Assembly: GCA_030831135.1 (NCBI GenBank)
Contig: JAURLR010000360.1
Coordinates: 1 to 8,462 of the forward strand
DNA from: Alphaproteobacteria bacterium
Lineage (GTDB): Bacteria; Pseudomonadota; Alphaproteobacteria; UBA6615
Length of the DNA: 8,462 nt
Direction: 5' to 3'
Shown: piece after piece, positions 1 to 6,405 of the stretch
Numbering within the stretch: the stretch's first letter is position 1
Layout of the letters: the number at the start of each line of letters is the position of its first letter
Position numbers and translations under genes: made by a program
Notes under the pieces: generated by a model
Databases searched by the model: none
Told to the model about the DNA's origin: nothing
What the model saw: only the letters and a program-made list of their open reading frames with translations

Positions 1-481
1 AAAGCCCGCCCAGAACCCCGAATGCGATCCCGATCAGAAACAGATCGTAGCTGGGGATGGCATGTCCCCAGATATCAATCGCGCCGTCGAGCCCGGGCAT
101 ACGCGGGGCAAACAGGTCATCGGGGCCCCACAGGCTGCGGGTGGCATCCTGTACGATCAGGACCACGCCAAAGGTTGCAAGCAGCTGGAACAACTCGGGC
201 GCCTTGTATATCCGGCGCAACAGGGTGGTTTCGATCACCGCACCGATGAGCCCGACGGCCAGCGCGGCAATCAGCAAGGCCAGCAGATAGCCCCCGAAAC
301 TGTCCCCCATCACGCTGACAAGACTGAACGCGATATAGGCGCCCAGCATATAGAGCGACCCATGGGCGAAGTTCACCACCCGCGTCACCCCGAACACGAT
401 CGACAATCCGACCGCGATCAGGAACAGCGAGGCAGCACTGGCCAGTCCGGTAATTGCCTGGGCGACGATAAAGCTCAACAC
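1..481 (-). CDS. livH: LivH-type branched-chain amino acid ABC transporter permease, 5' part only
   Basis: This is the N-terminal 160 codons of an inner-membrane permease of the Liv (hydrophobic amino acid) ABC importer family; the gene continues past the left edge. I start it at GTG 481-479 because GGAG lies 6 nt upstream and the frame then stays open to the edge. The protein is very hydrophobic. Residues 33-48 (TRVVNFAHGSLYMLGA) match the LivH signature around NFAHG, and ETTLLRR (84-90) followed by LLATFGVVLIVQD (100-112) are also typical of the family. LivH proteins usually have about 290-300 residues, so roughly half is visible. Together with a LivM partner it would form the pore for substrate handed over by the periplasmic binding protein encoded 40 nt upstream on the same strand. 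LivM, LivG and LivF would be expected beyond the left edge. The substrate is not certain, since related systems carry amides or urea. Confidence 0.9.
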   Translation of the reverse strand, partial: MLSFIVAQAITGLASAASLFLIAVGLSIVFGVTRVVNFAHGSLYMLGAYIAFSLVSVMGDSFGGYLLALLIAALAVGLIGAVIETTLLRRIYKAPELFQLLATFGVVLIVQDATRSLWGPDDLFAPRMPGLDGAIDIWGHAIPSYDLFLIGIAFGVLGGL

Positions 482-521
482 TATCTCCAGCGCCCGAACG
501 CAGCCCTAGAGCTGCAGGGCC
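482..521 (-). other. Short spacer with small inverted repeats between binding protein and permease genes
   Basis: The 40 nt between the binding-protein stop codon and the livH GTG contain two alternative small stems: GCCCT (503-507) with AGGGC (516-520), and GCAGC (500-504) with GCTGC (511-515). A hairpin here could stabilise the upstream message, because binding proteins are often made in excess over permeases. There is no U-run, so it is not a simple terminator. The stems are only 5 bp and may be chance. Confidence 0.25.
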
Positions 522-1742
522 TTATCCGTCGGGACGCAGCTTCTTAACCGTTTCGTCGTCCGGCAGGTAGTCCGCACCATCCGCGTAGCGGAAATCAACC
601 ATCACACCACGCCCGTCGCGCAACGCGGTACGTCCGACATAGGCGCCCATGGTCGACTGATGATCGAGCGCACGAAACGTGATCTTCCCGAACGGGGTGT
701 CGACATCCAGGTCTTTCATCGCGGCCACCATGGCCTCTGTATCGGTCGAGCCAGCCTTTTCGAGCATCGCAGCGATGGTCAGGATCGTGTTGTAACCCAC
801 GATCGACCCGGCCCGCGGATAGTCGCCGAAGCGGTCCTGATAGGCATTGAGAAAGACTGCGTGTTCGAGCGTGTCGATCGCCTGCCAGGGATAACCCGTC
901 ACGATCCAGCCTTCCGGGGTTTCGCCCTTCAGGGGATCAAGATATTCCGGCTCGCCGGTCAGCAGACTGGCAACTTCACGGTCCTTGAACAGGCCCCGCA
1001 GCTGGCCTTCACGGACAAACTTCGCCAGATCAATGGAGAAGGTTACATTGAAGATTGCATCGGGCTTGGACCGCTCGAGGGCCTGAACCGTGGCACCGGC
1101 ATCCAGCTTGAAGAGCGCGGGCCACTGGGCCTCAACAAACTCCACATCCGGTCGCAGGCTGCTCAGGACGTCCTGAAAGGCCTTCACGGCAGACTGCCCG
1201 TACTCATAATTCGGCGCGACCGTCGCCCAGCGCTTGGCGGGAAGCTTGGCGGCTTCCTCGGCCAGCATCGCGGCCTGCATGTATGTGGAGGGGCGCAGCC
1301 GGAATGTGTAGGCGTTGCCGTTTGACCAGACGAGCGCGTCGGAAAGCGGCTCCGAGGCAACAAACAATGTCTTGTTGCGGTTCGCGAAATCCGCCACGGC
1401 GAGGCCGATATTCGACAGGAAAGTGCCGGCAAGCAGGTCCACATTCTCGCGCCGGACCAGTTCTTCGGCGAACTTGATCGCATCGGCAGGCTTGCCGCCA
1501 TCATCGCGAGAGATCACCTCAAGCGGTCGGCCCAGAACACCACCCATGGCGTTGATTTCCTCAACGGCAAGTTCCCAGCCATGCCGGTAAGGCACCGTAA
1601 AGGCCGCAAGCGGACCGGTGTAGCTGTTGATCTCGCCGATACGGATCGGACCGTCCTGCGCCACAGCGCTACCGAGTGCCTGAAAAGAAAGCGCCACCCC
1701 GAGCAGGGCAGCAAGATATGTACGAACGCTCATGCCCAGCAT
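522..1742 (-). CDS. Periplasmic substrate-binding protein of a branched-chain amino acid type ABC transporter
   Basis: This 406-residue secreted protein of the Leu/Ile/Val-binding (LivJ-like, Peripla_BP_6) family captures solute in the periplasm and delivers it to the membrane permeases. Residues 1-28 form a signal peptide with basic MSVR, the hydrophobic stretch YLAALLGVALSFQALGSA and a likely signal peptidase I site AVA|QD. The mature protein begins with the family hallmark IRIGEINSYTGPLAAF, followed by GWELAVEEINAMGGVLGRPLEVISRDDGGKPADA (about 55-88), the first lobe of the fold. The start at 1742 is supported by AAGGAG 8 nt upstream; Met4 at 1733 is an alternative. The length is normal. 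It is the first gene of the minus-strand group, with livH 40 nt downstream. The ligand cannot be read from sequence: branched-chain amino acids are the default guess, and other amino acids, amides or aromatic acids are possible. Confidence 0.92.
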   Translation of the reverse strand: MLGMSVRTYLAALLGVALSFQALGSAVAQDGPIRIGEINSYTGPLAAFTVPYRHGWELAVEEINAMGGVLGRPLEVISRDDGGKPADAIKFAEELVRRENVDLLAGTFLSNIGLAVADFANRNKTLFVASEPLSDALVWSNGNAYTFRLRPSTYMQAAMLAEEAAKLPAKRWATVAPNYEYGQSAVKAFQDVLSSLRPDVEFVEAQWPALFKLDAGATVQALERSKPDAIFNVTFSIDLAKFVREGQLRGLFKDREVASLLTGEPEYLDPLKGETPEGWIVTGYPWQAIDTLEHAVFLNAYQDRFGDYPRAGSIVGYNTILTIAAMLEKAGSTDTEAMVAAMKDLDVDTPFGKITFRALDHQSTMGAYVGRTALRDGRGVMVDFRYADGADYLPDDETVKKLRPDG

Positions 1743-1832
1743 GATCGTTACTCCTTATGCAGTCGATGACCTAAGGCGTGTTTGCCACGCTCTTCCGTTC
1801 CCCGTTTTGACGAAACCGATTCGTCGGCTCCC

Positions 1833-1849
1833 ATCATATGAGCACTCAT
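1833..1849. promoter_or_regulatory. Dyad in divergent region, overlapping a possible minus-strand -10 element
   Basis: The near-perfect palindrome ATGAG-CA-CTCAT occupies 1838-1849 in the divergent intergenic region. It overlaps a minus-strand TATGAT (complement of 1833-1838), which resembles a sigma-70 -10 box for the binding-protein gene. I could not find a convincing -35 box at the right distance. The dyad could be a repressor or activator site for the transporter; no family can be named. The evidence is pattern only. Confidence 0.25.
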
Positions 1850-1902
1850 GGCCCAAGGTCGAATCGCTTGCAAGACGCTTTAATGCTTTTGGTTTCTGCG
1901 GG

Positions 1903-1932
1903 TTGGAAGACGTTGCATACCGTGTCTATAGT
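1903..1932 (+). promoter_or_regulatory. Candidate sigma-70 promoter for the reductase-kor cluster
   Basis: TTGGAA (1903-1908) and TATAGT (1927-1932), separated by 18 nt, resemble the -35 and -10 consensus boxes. The predicted transcription start near 1939 would give a leader of about 22 nt before the ATG at 1962. GGGGGAG (1946-1952) and AGGAAG (1955-1960) supply ribosome-binding sequence. It is the best promoter candidate in the divergent region, but it is not experimentally supported. Confidence 0.45.
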
Positions 1933-1961
1933 TTCTTCGTGTTACGGGGGGAGCAGGAAGC

Positions 1962-3263
1962 ATGACCATAAACGTTGCGGTAATCGGCTCGGGTCCAAGC
2001 GGGTTTTATACAGTCGAAGCTTTGAAAAAGACGGGGCAGGATGTTCGCGTCGACCTGATCGAACGCCTGCCGACACCCTTCGGGCTCATCCGCGGGGGCG
2101 TTGCCCCGGATCACCAGACAACCAAAAAGGTCGCGCGCGTCTACGAGAAGACCGCCCAAGCGGACGGCGTTGGATATTTCGGCAATGTCGAAGTCGGGCG
2201 TGACGTTTCGCTAGAAGAGCTCAAGGACATGTACGACGCCATCGTTCTGGCTGTCGGCGCACCGCGTGACCGCAAACTGGGAATTCCCGGCGAAGACAAG
2301 ACCGGCGTCTTTGGCTCGGCTGATTTCGTCGGCTGGTACAATGGTCACCCCGACTTCACGGAACTGAAACCCGATCTCAGCACCGAAACCGTGGTCGTCA
2401 TCGGCAACGGCAACGTTGCCATCGATGCCGCGCGGGTTCTGGTCAAGACCGAAGCCGAAATGGCGGAAACGGATATTGCCGAACATGCGGCGGCGGCAAT
2501 CAAGGCGTCCGCGATCAAGGACGTCTACATGGTCGGTCGCCGTGGCCCCATCGAAGCCAAGTTCACCAATGTGGAATTGCGTGAAATGGGAAAACTGGAA
2601 AACAGCGTGCCCGTGGTCGATGCCGGTGTGCTGCCTGACAGCGTCGAGGGGGAATGGTCAGATCGCGACCAGCGCCTGAAAGAACGCAATCTGGCGACCA
2701 TGAAGGAATTTCTGGAGATCGACCCGGCGGGCAAGGAGAAACGTGTTCACTTCTCTTTCTATGCCAAACCGGTCGAAATACTCGGCGGCGAGACCGTCGA
2801 AGGCATCCGGATGGAGCGCACACGCGTCGAAGACGGGCGATCCGTGGGGACCGGTGAATTCTTCGATATCGCCTGCGGCCTCGTCATCCCGGCCATCGGC
2901 TACTACTCCGAGCCTTTTCCGGGAGTTCCCTTCGACGACGCCAAGGGCATTGTCCTTCACGAAGACGGGCGCGTGGGCGATGGCGTTTATGCCGTCGGCT
3001 GGATCAAACGCGGACCAACCGGCGTGATCGGGTCCAACAAGCCCGACGGCGAAACCGCCGCCACCCAGATACTCGAAGATATCTCCCAAGGTTCGAAGCC
3101 GGGTCACGAAGCCCTGGCGGCCCTGCTGGTGGAACGCAATGTGCGGGTTGTCGACTATGCGGACTGGAAGAAAATCGATGAGGCCGAAGCCAGCAGCGCT
3201 AGAGCGGGTGCCCCACGTCGCAAATTCGTGACCGTTGAAGATATGGTCAAAGCTCTTGACTGA
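1962..3263 (+). CDS. Ferredoxin--NADP+ reductase, FprA / adrenodoxin reductase family
   Basis: This 433-residue cytosolic flavoprotein moves electrons between ferredoxin and NADP(H). Residues 4-20 (NVAVIGSGPSGFYTVEA) are the FAD-binding Rossmann motif. LPTPFGLIRGGVAPDH (36-51) is a family signature, and VVVIGNGNVAIDAARVL (144-160) is the NADP-binding Rossmann motif. VGRRGP (191-196) carries the arginine pair that in FprA contacts the 2'-phosphate, which favours NADPH over NADH. GWIKRGPTGVIGSNKPDG (346-363) is the conserved C-terminal FAD-contacting segment. The length is close to the ~450 usual for the family. No iron-sulfur domain is fused to it. The gene is the first of the plus-strand cluster and lies 152 nt before korA, suggesting that its electron partner is the ferredoxin used by KorAB. 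The reaction direction is inferred: ferredoxin reduced by KorAB would favour making NADPH. The family assignment is firm; the exact partner is not. Confidence 0.93.
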   Translation: MTINVAVIGSGPSGFYTVEALKKTGQDVRVDLIERLPTPFGLIRGGVAPDHQTTKKVARVYEKTAQADGVGYFGNVEVGRDVSLEELKDMYDAIVLAVGAPRDRKLGIPGEDKTGVFGSADFVGWYNGHPDFTELKPDLSTETVVVIGNGNVAIDAARVLVKTEAEMAETDIAEHAAAAIKASAIKDVYMVGRRGPIEAKFTNVELREMGKLENSVPVVDAGVLPDSVEGEWSDRDQRLKERNLATMKEFLEIDPAGKEKRVHFSFYAKPVEILGGETVEGIRMERTRVEDGRSVGTGEFFDIACGLVIPAIGYYSEPFPGVPFDDAKGIVLHEDGRVGDGVYAVGWIKRGPTGVIGSNKPDGETAATQILEDISQGSKPGHEALAALLVERNVRVVDYADWKKIDEAEASSARAGAPRRKFVTVEDMVKALD

Positions 3264-3415
3264 CCTATCACGAAGCCTAGCTGGAGGAACCAGAGTGGAG
3301 TTTGTACTTGAAACGCGCATGCGGGCGGAGGATGGTATTCACTCCGAGGTCGGACCAAACCGGCCAGCATATAAATCCAGAAAAATCTTGATGTCTTACG
3401 GGAAGGAATTGTCCG
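3264..3415 (+). other. 152-nt spacer between reductase gene and korA
   Basis: This spacer is less GC-rich than the genes around it. It has no clear terminator. A TATAAA at 3370-3375 resembles a -10 box but lacks a believable -35 partner, so a separate korA promoter is possible but unproven. The korA ribosome binding site GGAAGGA is at 3401-3407. Most of the spacer is covered by the possible small reading frame listed separately. Confidence 0.5.
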
Positions 3416-3423
3416 ATGTCTGA
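3295..3423 (+). CDS. Possible small ORF (42 codons) overlapping the korA start
   Basis: A GTG at 3295 is preceded by GGAGGA (3283-3288) at a 6-nt spacing, a strong ribosome binding site that serves no other recognised gene. The frame runs 42 codons to TGA at 3421-3423 and overlaps the korA ATG (3416), an arrangement that allows translational coupling. The predicted peptide is hydrophilic and mixed in charge, with no signal peptide, membrane segment or motif I recognise; it ends KILMSYGKELSDV. Third-position G/C is about 57%, clearly lower than in the flanking genes, which argues against ordinary coding sequence. An open frame of this length is not rare by chance. It could be a leader peptide, an uncharacterised small protein, or spurious. 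Confidence 0.25.
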   Translation: MEFVLETRMRAEDGIHSEVGPNRPAYKSRKILMSYGKELSDV

Positions 3424-5284
3424 AGCAGCGGTCATCGAGCAGCCGGAAGAGCCCCGGCAGGAAATTGAATCGGCAGTCGTTCGGTTCGCAGGGGATTCCG
3501 GTGACGGAATGCAGCTCACCGGCAGCCAGTTCACCATGACGGCGGCGATTTCAGGGAACGATCTGGCGACCTTCCCCGACTTCCCCGCCGAAATTCGCGC
3601 ACCTGCCGGCACGACCTTCGGCGTGTCGGCCTTCCAGATCAATTTCGGAGCGCGCAAGATCGTGACGTCGGGCGACCAGCTTGACGTTCTGGTGGTGATG
3701 AACCCGGCCGCGCTGATCACCAATCTCGAAGACGTCAAGCCGGGCGGTATCGTCATCGCCGACAGCGGCGCCTTTACGGACCGCAACCTGGCCAAGGCCG
3801 GCTACGCCGAAAACCCCTTGGACAATGACAGTCTCGACGGCTATCGCCTCGTGAAGATCGACATGTCCAGGCTGACCGTCGAAGCGGTCAAGGAATTCGG
3901 CCTGTCCAACAAGGAAGCCCTGCGGTCCAAGAACATGTGGGCGCTGGGCCTTGTCTACTGGATGTATGGTCGCAAGCGCGAAGCCTCTGTCAACTGGCTG
4001 AAAACCAAATTCGCCAAGAATCCGGACATCGCGGATGCCAATATCGCAGCCCTCAATGCCGGTCACGCATTCGGTGAAACCGCCGAAATGCCGGCGGAAC
4101 TCGGCACCTATGAAGTCGAGCAGGCCACGATCGCGCCGGGTGTCTATCGCACCATCACCGGCGCGGAATCGGTCTCACTCGGCCTTCTGGCTGGCTCCCA
4201 GCTCGCCGGACTGAACATCGCGTTCTGCTCCTATCCGATCACCCCGGCTTCGGCCCTGCTGCATCAACTGGCACGGATGAAGGATTTCGGGGTCGTGACG
4301 TTCCAGGCTGAAGACGAGATTGCGGCGGCCGCGGCCGCACTCGGTGCGTCCTATGCCGGTTCGCTGGGGATCACGTCCTCCTCGGGTCCGGGGATCGCGC
4401 TGAAGATGGAAGCCATCGGGCTGGCCATCGGCACCGAATTGCCGATGGTGATCATCAACTCCCAGCGCGCCGGGCCCTCGACGGGCCTGCCGACAAAGAC
4501 CGAACAATCCGATCTCTATCAGGCCGTCTTCGGCCGCAACGCGGACGCACCCCTGCCGGTGATTTCCGTTTCGACCCCATCGGACGGCTATGACGTGGCG
4601 ATTGAGGCCATTCGCATCGCGACCAAGTACATGACCCCTGTCATGGTGCTGACCGATGGCTATATCACCAATGCTTCGGAACCCTGGTTGATCCCGGACC
4701 CGTCCACCTATGAACGGTTCGACGTCAAGTTCCGGACCGACCCCGAAAACTTCCAGCCCTTCATGCGCGACGACACGACCCTCGCGCGTCCCTGGGTGAA
4801 GCCCGGCACACCGGAGATGATGCACCGTATCGGGGGCATCGAACGGTCCTATGATACGGGCCATATCTCCTACGATCCGGCCAATCATCAGAAGATGACC
4901 GATGTGCGCGCCGCCAAGATCAACGGGATCGCCAACGACATTCCCGAGCAGGATGTCGCGGTCGGTGCTGCCGGTGGCAAGCTCGCGGTTGTCGGCTGGG
5001 GCTCGACCTACGGTCCGATCAACCGGGCCGTCAGCAATCTGCGCGAGGAAGGCATGGATGTGTCGCAAATTCACCTGCGCTACATCTGGCCATTGCCGCG
5101 CAACCTGGGAGACCTGCTCCACAGCTATGATCAGGTTCTCGTTGCTGAAATGAACACGGGCCAGCTCCGCACCCTGTTGCGGTCAGAGTACCTCGTCCCC
5201 GCCGAAGGCCTGAACAAGGTCAACGGCAAGCCATTCCTCATCGCCGAAATTGAAGACGCCATTCGCGCACGGCTGGAGAACTAA
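3416..5284 (+). CDS. korA: 2-oxoglutarate:ferredoxin oxidoreductase, fused gamma-alpha subunit
   Basis: This 622-residue subunit of the thiamine-diphosphate enzyme helps convert 2-oxoglutarate, CoA and oxidised ferredoxin into succinyl-CoA, CO2 and reduced ferredoxin in the cytosol. The N-terminal part (about 19-220) is the gamma domain, opening with VVRFAGDSGDGMQLTG (21-36). The alpha pyrimidine-binding domain follows from about 245, with the hallmark YPITPAS (273-279), GPSTGLPTKTEQSDL (353-367) and a C-terminal transketolase-like domain (about 520-610, from LAVVGWGSTYGP). The gamma-alpha fusion, and the absence of ferredoxin and beta domains, distinguish it from the single-chain pyruvate and indolepyruvate enzymes. 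The start at 3416 has GGAAGGA 8 nt upstream; ATG 3391 is out of frame. It is one base upstream of korB. The length matches aerobic-type KorA such as that of Mycobacterium tuberculosis. Another 2-oxoacid as substrate cannot be fully excluded. Confidence 0.95.
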   Translation: MSEAAVIEQPEEPRQEIESAVVRFAGDSGDGMQLTGSQFTMTAAISGNDLATFPDFPAEIRAPAGTTFGVSAFQINFGARKIVTSGDQLDVLVVMNPAALITNLEDVKPGGIVIADSGAFTDRNLAKAGYAENPLDNDSLDGYRLVKIDMSRLTVEAVKEFGLSNKEALRSKNMWALGLVYWMYGRKREASVNWLKTKFAKNPDIADANIAALNAGHAFGETAEMPAELGTYEVEQATIAPGVYRTITGAESVSLGLLAGSQLAGLNIAFCSYPITPASALLHQLARMKDFGVVTFQAEDEIAAAAAALGASYAGSLGITSSSGPGIALKMEAIGLAIGTELPMVIINSQRAGPSTGLPTKTEQSDLYQAVFGRNADAPLPVISVSTPSDGYDVAIEAIRIATKYMTPVMVLTDGYITNASEPWLIPDPSTYERFDVKFRTDPENFQPFMRDDTTLARPWVKPGTPEMMHRIGGIERSYDTGHISYDPANHQKMTDVRAAKINGIANDIPEQDVAVGAAGGKLAVVGWGSTYGPINRAVSNLREEGMDVSQIHLRYIWPLPRNLGDLLHSYDQVLVAEMNTGQLRTLLRSEYLVPAEGLNKVNGKPFLIAEIEDAIRARLEN

Positions 5285-5288
5285 GATG
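5275..5288 (+). promoter_or_regulatory. Ribosome binding site and coupled start of korB
   Basis: GGAG (5275-5278) lies inside the last codons of korA, 7 nt before ATG 5286. The korA stop and korB start are separated by a single base (TAA-g-ATG), so translation is probably coupled to give equal amounts of the two subunits. This fixes the korB start here rather than at the in-frame TTG at 5250, which lies inside korA. Confidence 0.75.
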
Positions 5289-6308
5289 AATGTCCAGAGC
5301 CCCCCGGAAAAGCTGACCGCACGCGACTACGCGACCGATCAGGAAGTTCGCTGGTGTCCCGGTTGTGGTGACTACGCCATCCTGAAAGCGGTCCAGAACA
5401 CGCTTGCGGAGTTGCAGGCGGACCCGAAGAACACGGTCTTCGTGTCGGGTATCGGCTGCGCGGCGCGTTTCCCCTATTACATGGAAACCTATGGCTTCCA
5501 CACGATCCATGGCCGCTCGCCTGCGGTTGCAACGGGTGTGAAGCTCGCCAACCCGGAGCTTGATGTCTGGGTCGTCGGCGGCGATGGCGACATGCTGTCC
5601 ATCGGTGGCAATCACACGATGCACGCCATTCGGCGCAACATCGATGTTCAGCTCCTGCTGTTCAACAACCAGATTTACGGCCTGACCAAGGGACAATATT
5701 CTCCGACCTCCAAGATCGGCACGAAGTCACCCTCGACACCATTGGGATCGATCGACAACCCGGTTTCTGCAGCGCAGTTTGCGCTCGGGGTTGGCGGCAC
5801 CTTTATTGCCCGCTCGACGGACATCATGCAGAAGCACCTCTCGGGTGTTCTCTTGCGTGCCCACGGCCATCGCGGCACGTCCTTCGTCGAAATCTTCCAG
5901 AACTGCATTGTCTACAATGACGGCGTTTTCAAGCGCTTCACCGAGAAAAGCGTGCAGGCCGAAATGCAGATCCATGTGGAACACGGCCAGCCGCTGCTGT
6001 TCGGTAAGGACAGCAGCAAGGGTCTGATCCTGAACAAGGATGAGATGCGGCTCGAGGCGGTCACGCTGGGCGAGAACGGCATCACCGAAGCCGATATTGC
6101 CGTCCATGACGAGACCAACCGTGCGCTGGCCACCATGCTGGCCCAGATGGACCCGCCGACCATGCCGGTCGCGCTGGGTGTGCTCTATTGTGAAGCCGCA
6201 CCGACCTATGAAGCATCCGTGCACGCCCAGATCGACCATGCCCGCAAGGGTGGCGAAGGCGATCTCACCAAGCTGCTCCATCGTGGTCAGACCTGGACCG
6301 TCGAATAG
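5286..6308 (+). CDS. korB: 2-oxoglutarate:ferredoxin oxidoreductase, beta subunit
   Basis: This 340-residue beta subunit holds the thiamine diphosphate and, by family knowledge, the iron-sulfur cluster of the KorAB enzyme. The thiamine diphosphate / Mg2+ motif is visible as GGDGDMLSIGGNH (98-110) followed by FNNQIYGLTKGQYSPTS (126-142), the latter being characteristic of 2-oxoacid:ferredoxin oxidoreductases. Four cysteines match the [4Fe-4S] ligands of the family: CPGC (Cys24, Cys27), GIGC (Cys58) and QNC (Cys207). HGRSPAVATGVKLANPEL (75-92) is another conserved block. There is no bacterial-ferredoxin domain, so electrons must leave to a separate ferredoxin. The length is normal and the frame intact. 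It pairs with korA directly upstream; a GC-rich hairpin follows the stop codon. Confidence 0.95.
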   Translation: MNVQSPPEKLTARDYATDQEVRWCPGCGDYAILKAVQNTLAELQADPKNTVFVSGIGCAARFPYYMETYGFHTIHGRSPAVATGVKLANPELDVWVVGGDGDMLSIGGNHTMHAIRRNIDVQLLLFNNQIYGLTKGQYSPTSKIGTKSPSTPLGSIDNPVSAAQFALGVGGTFIARSTDIMQKHLSGVLLRAHGHRGTSFVEIFQNCIVYNDGVFKRFTEKSVQAEMQIHVEHGQPLLFGKDSSKGLILNKDEMRLEAVTLGENGITEADIAVHDETNRALATMLAQMDPPTMPVALGVLYCEAAPTYEASVHAQIDHARKGGEGDLTKLLHRGQTWTVE

Positions 6309-6323
6309 GGCAGCCAGCACGAC

Positions 6324-6352
6324 CGGCGCGCCTGCGACCGAGTGGCGCGCCG
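6324..6352 (+). terminator. GC-rich stem-loop after korB
   Basis: CGGCGCGCC (6324-6332) pairs perfectly with GGCGCGCCG (6344-6352), giving a 9-bp all-G/C stem with an 11-nt loop, 15 nt after the korB stop codon. No T-run follows, so it is not a classical intrinsic terminator. It may stop or pause transcription with a helper factor, or protect the 3' end of the kor message. GGCGCGCC is itself a palindrome, so the direct repeat is also an inverted repeat. Confidence 0.5.
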
Positions 6353-6379
6353 CCTTGCGAAATTCGTCTGTGGGTCCCA

Positions 6380-6398
6380 GATTTCTCTGAAATCAGGA
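6380..6398 (+). promoter_or_regulatory. Small hairpin abutting the ctaA ribosome binding site
   Basis: GATTTC (6380-6385) and GAAATC (6389-6394) form a 6-bp stem with a 3-nt loop, immediately followed by the AGGA (6395-6398) that lies 7 nt before the ctaA ATG. The stem is close enough to influence ribosome access, but it is short and rich in A/T pairs. I see no riboswitch family in it. Confidence 0.3.
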
Positions 6399-6405
6399 TG
6401 GGCGC

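Noticed and set aside
62..547. A 161-codon plus-strand frame opposite livH
   Set aside because: The minus-strand frame reads as a hydrophobic permease with the NFAHG signature; the plus-strand product is a low-complexity mix of Gln, His, Arg and Asp with no family resemblance.
660..1325. A 221-codon plus-strand frame opposite the binding-protein gene
   Set aside because: Antisense shadow of a complete binding protein with signal peptide and ribosome binding site; no domain is visible in it.
1816..1827. CCGA-TTCG-TCGG mini-hairpin with a TTCG loop in the divergent region
   Set aside because: Only four base pairs, far from either start codon; expected by chance in GC-rich DNA.
3391..3415. ATG at 3391 as an earlier korA start
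   Set aside because: It is out of frame with korA by one base and belongs to the small-ORF frame.
4321..4345. GCGGCCGC-rich run in korA
   Set aside because: It encodes an alanine-rich helix (residues 303-308) at a position where the family is normally small and alanine-rich; not a separate repeat element.
4175..5122. A 315-codon open frame on the minus strand inside korA
   Set aside because: It lies wholly antisense to a gene with clear family motifs, has no recognisable domain and is rich in His, Arg and Gly, as expected for the complement of GC-rich coding sequence.
5250..5285. Upstream in-frame TTG start for korB that would add 12 residues
   Set aside because: It is inside the korA coding region without a good ribosome binding site, whereas ATG 5286 has GGAG at 7 nt and gives the usual KorB N-terminus.
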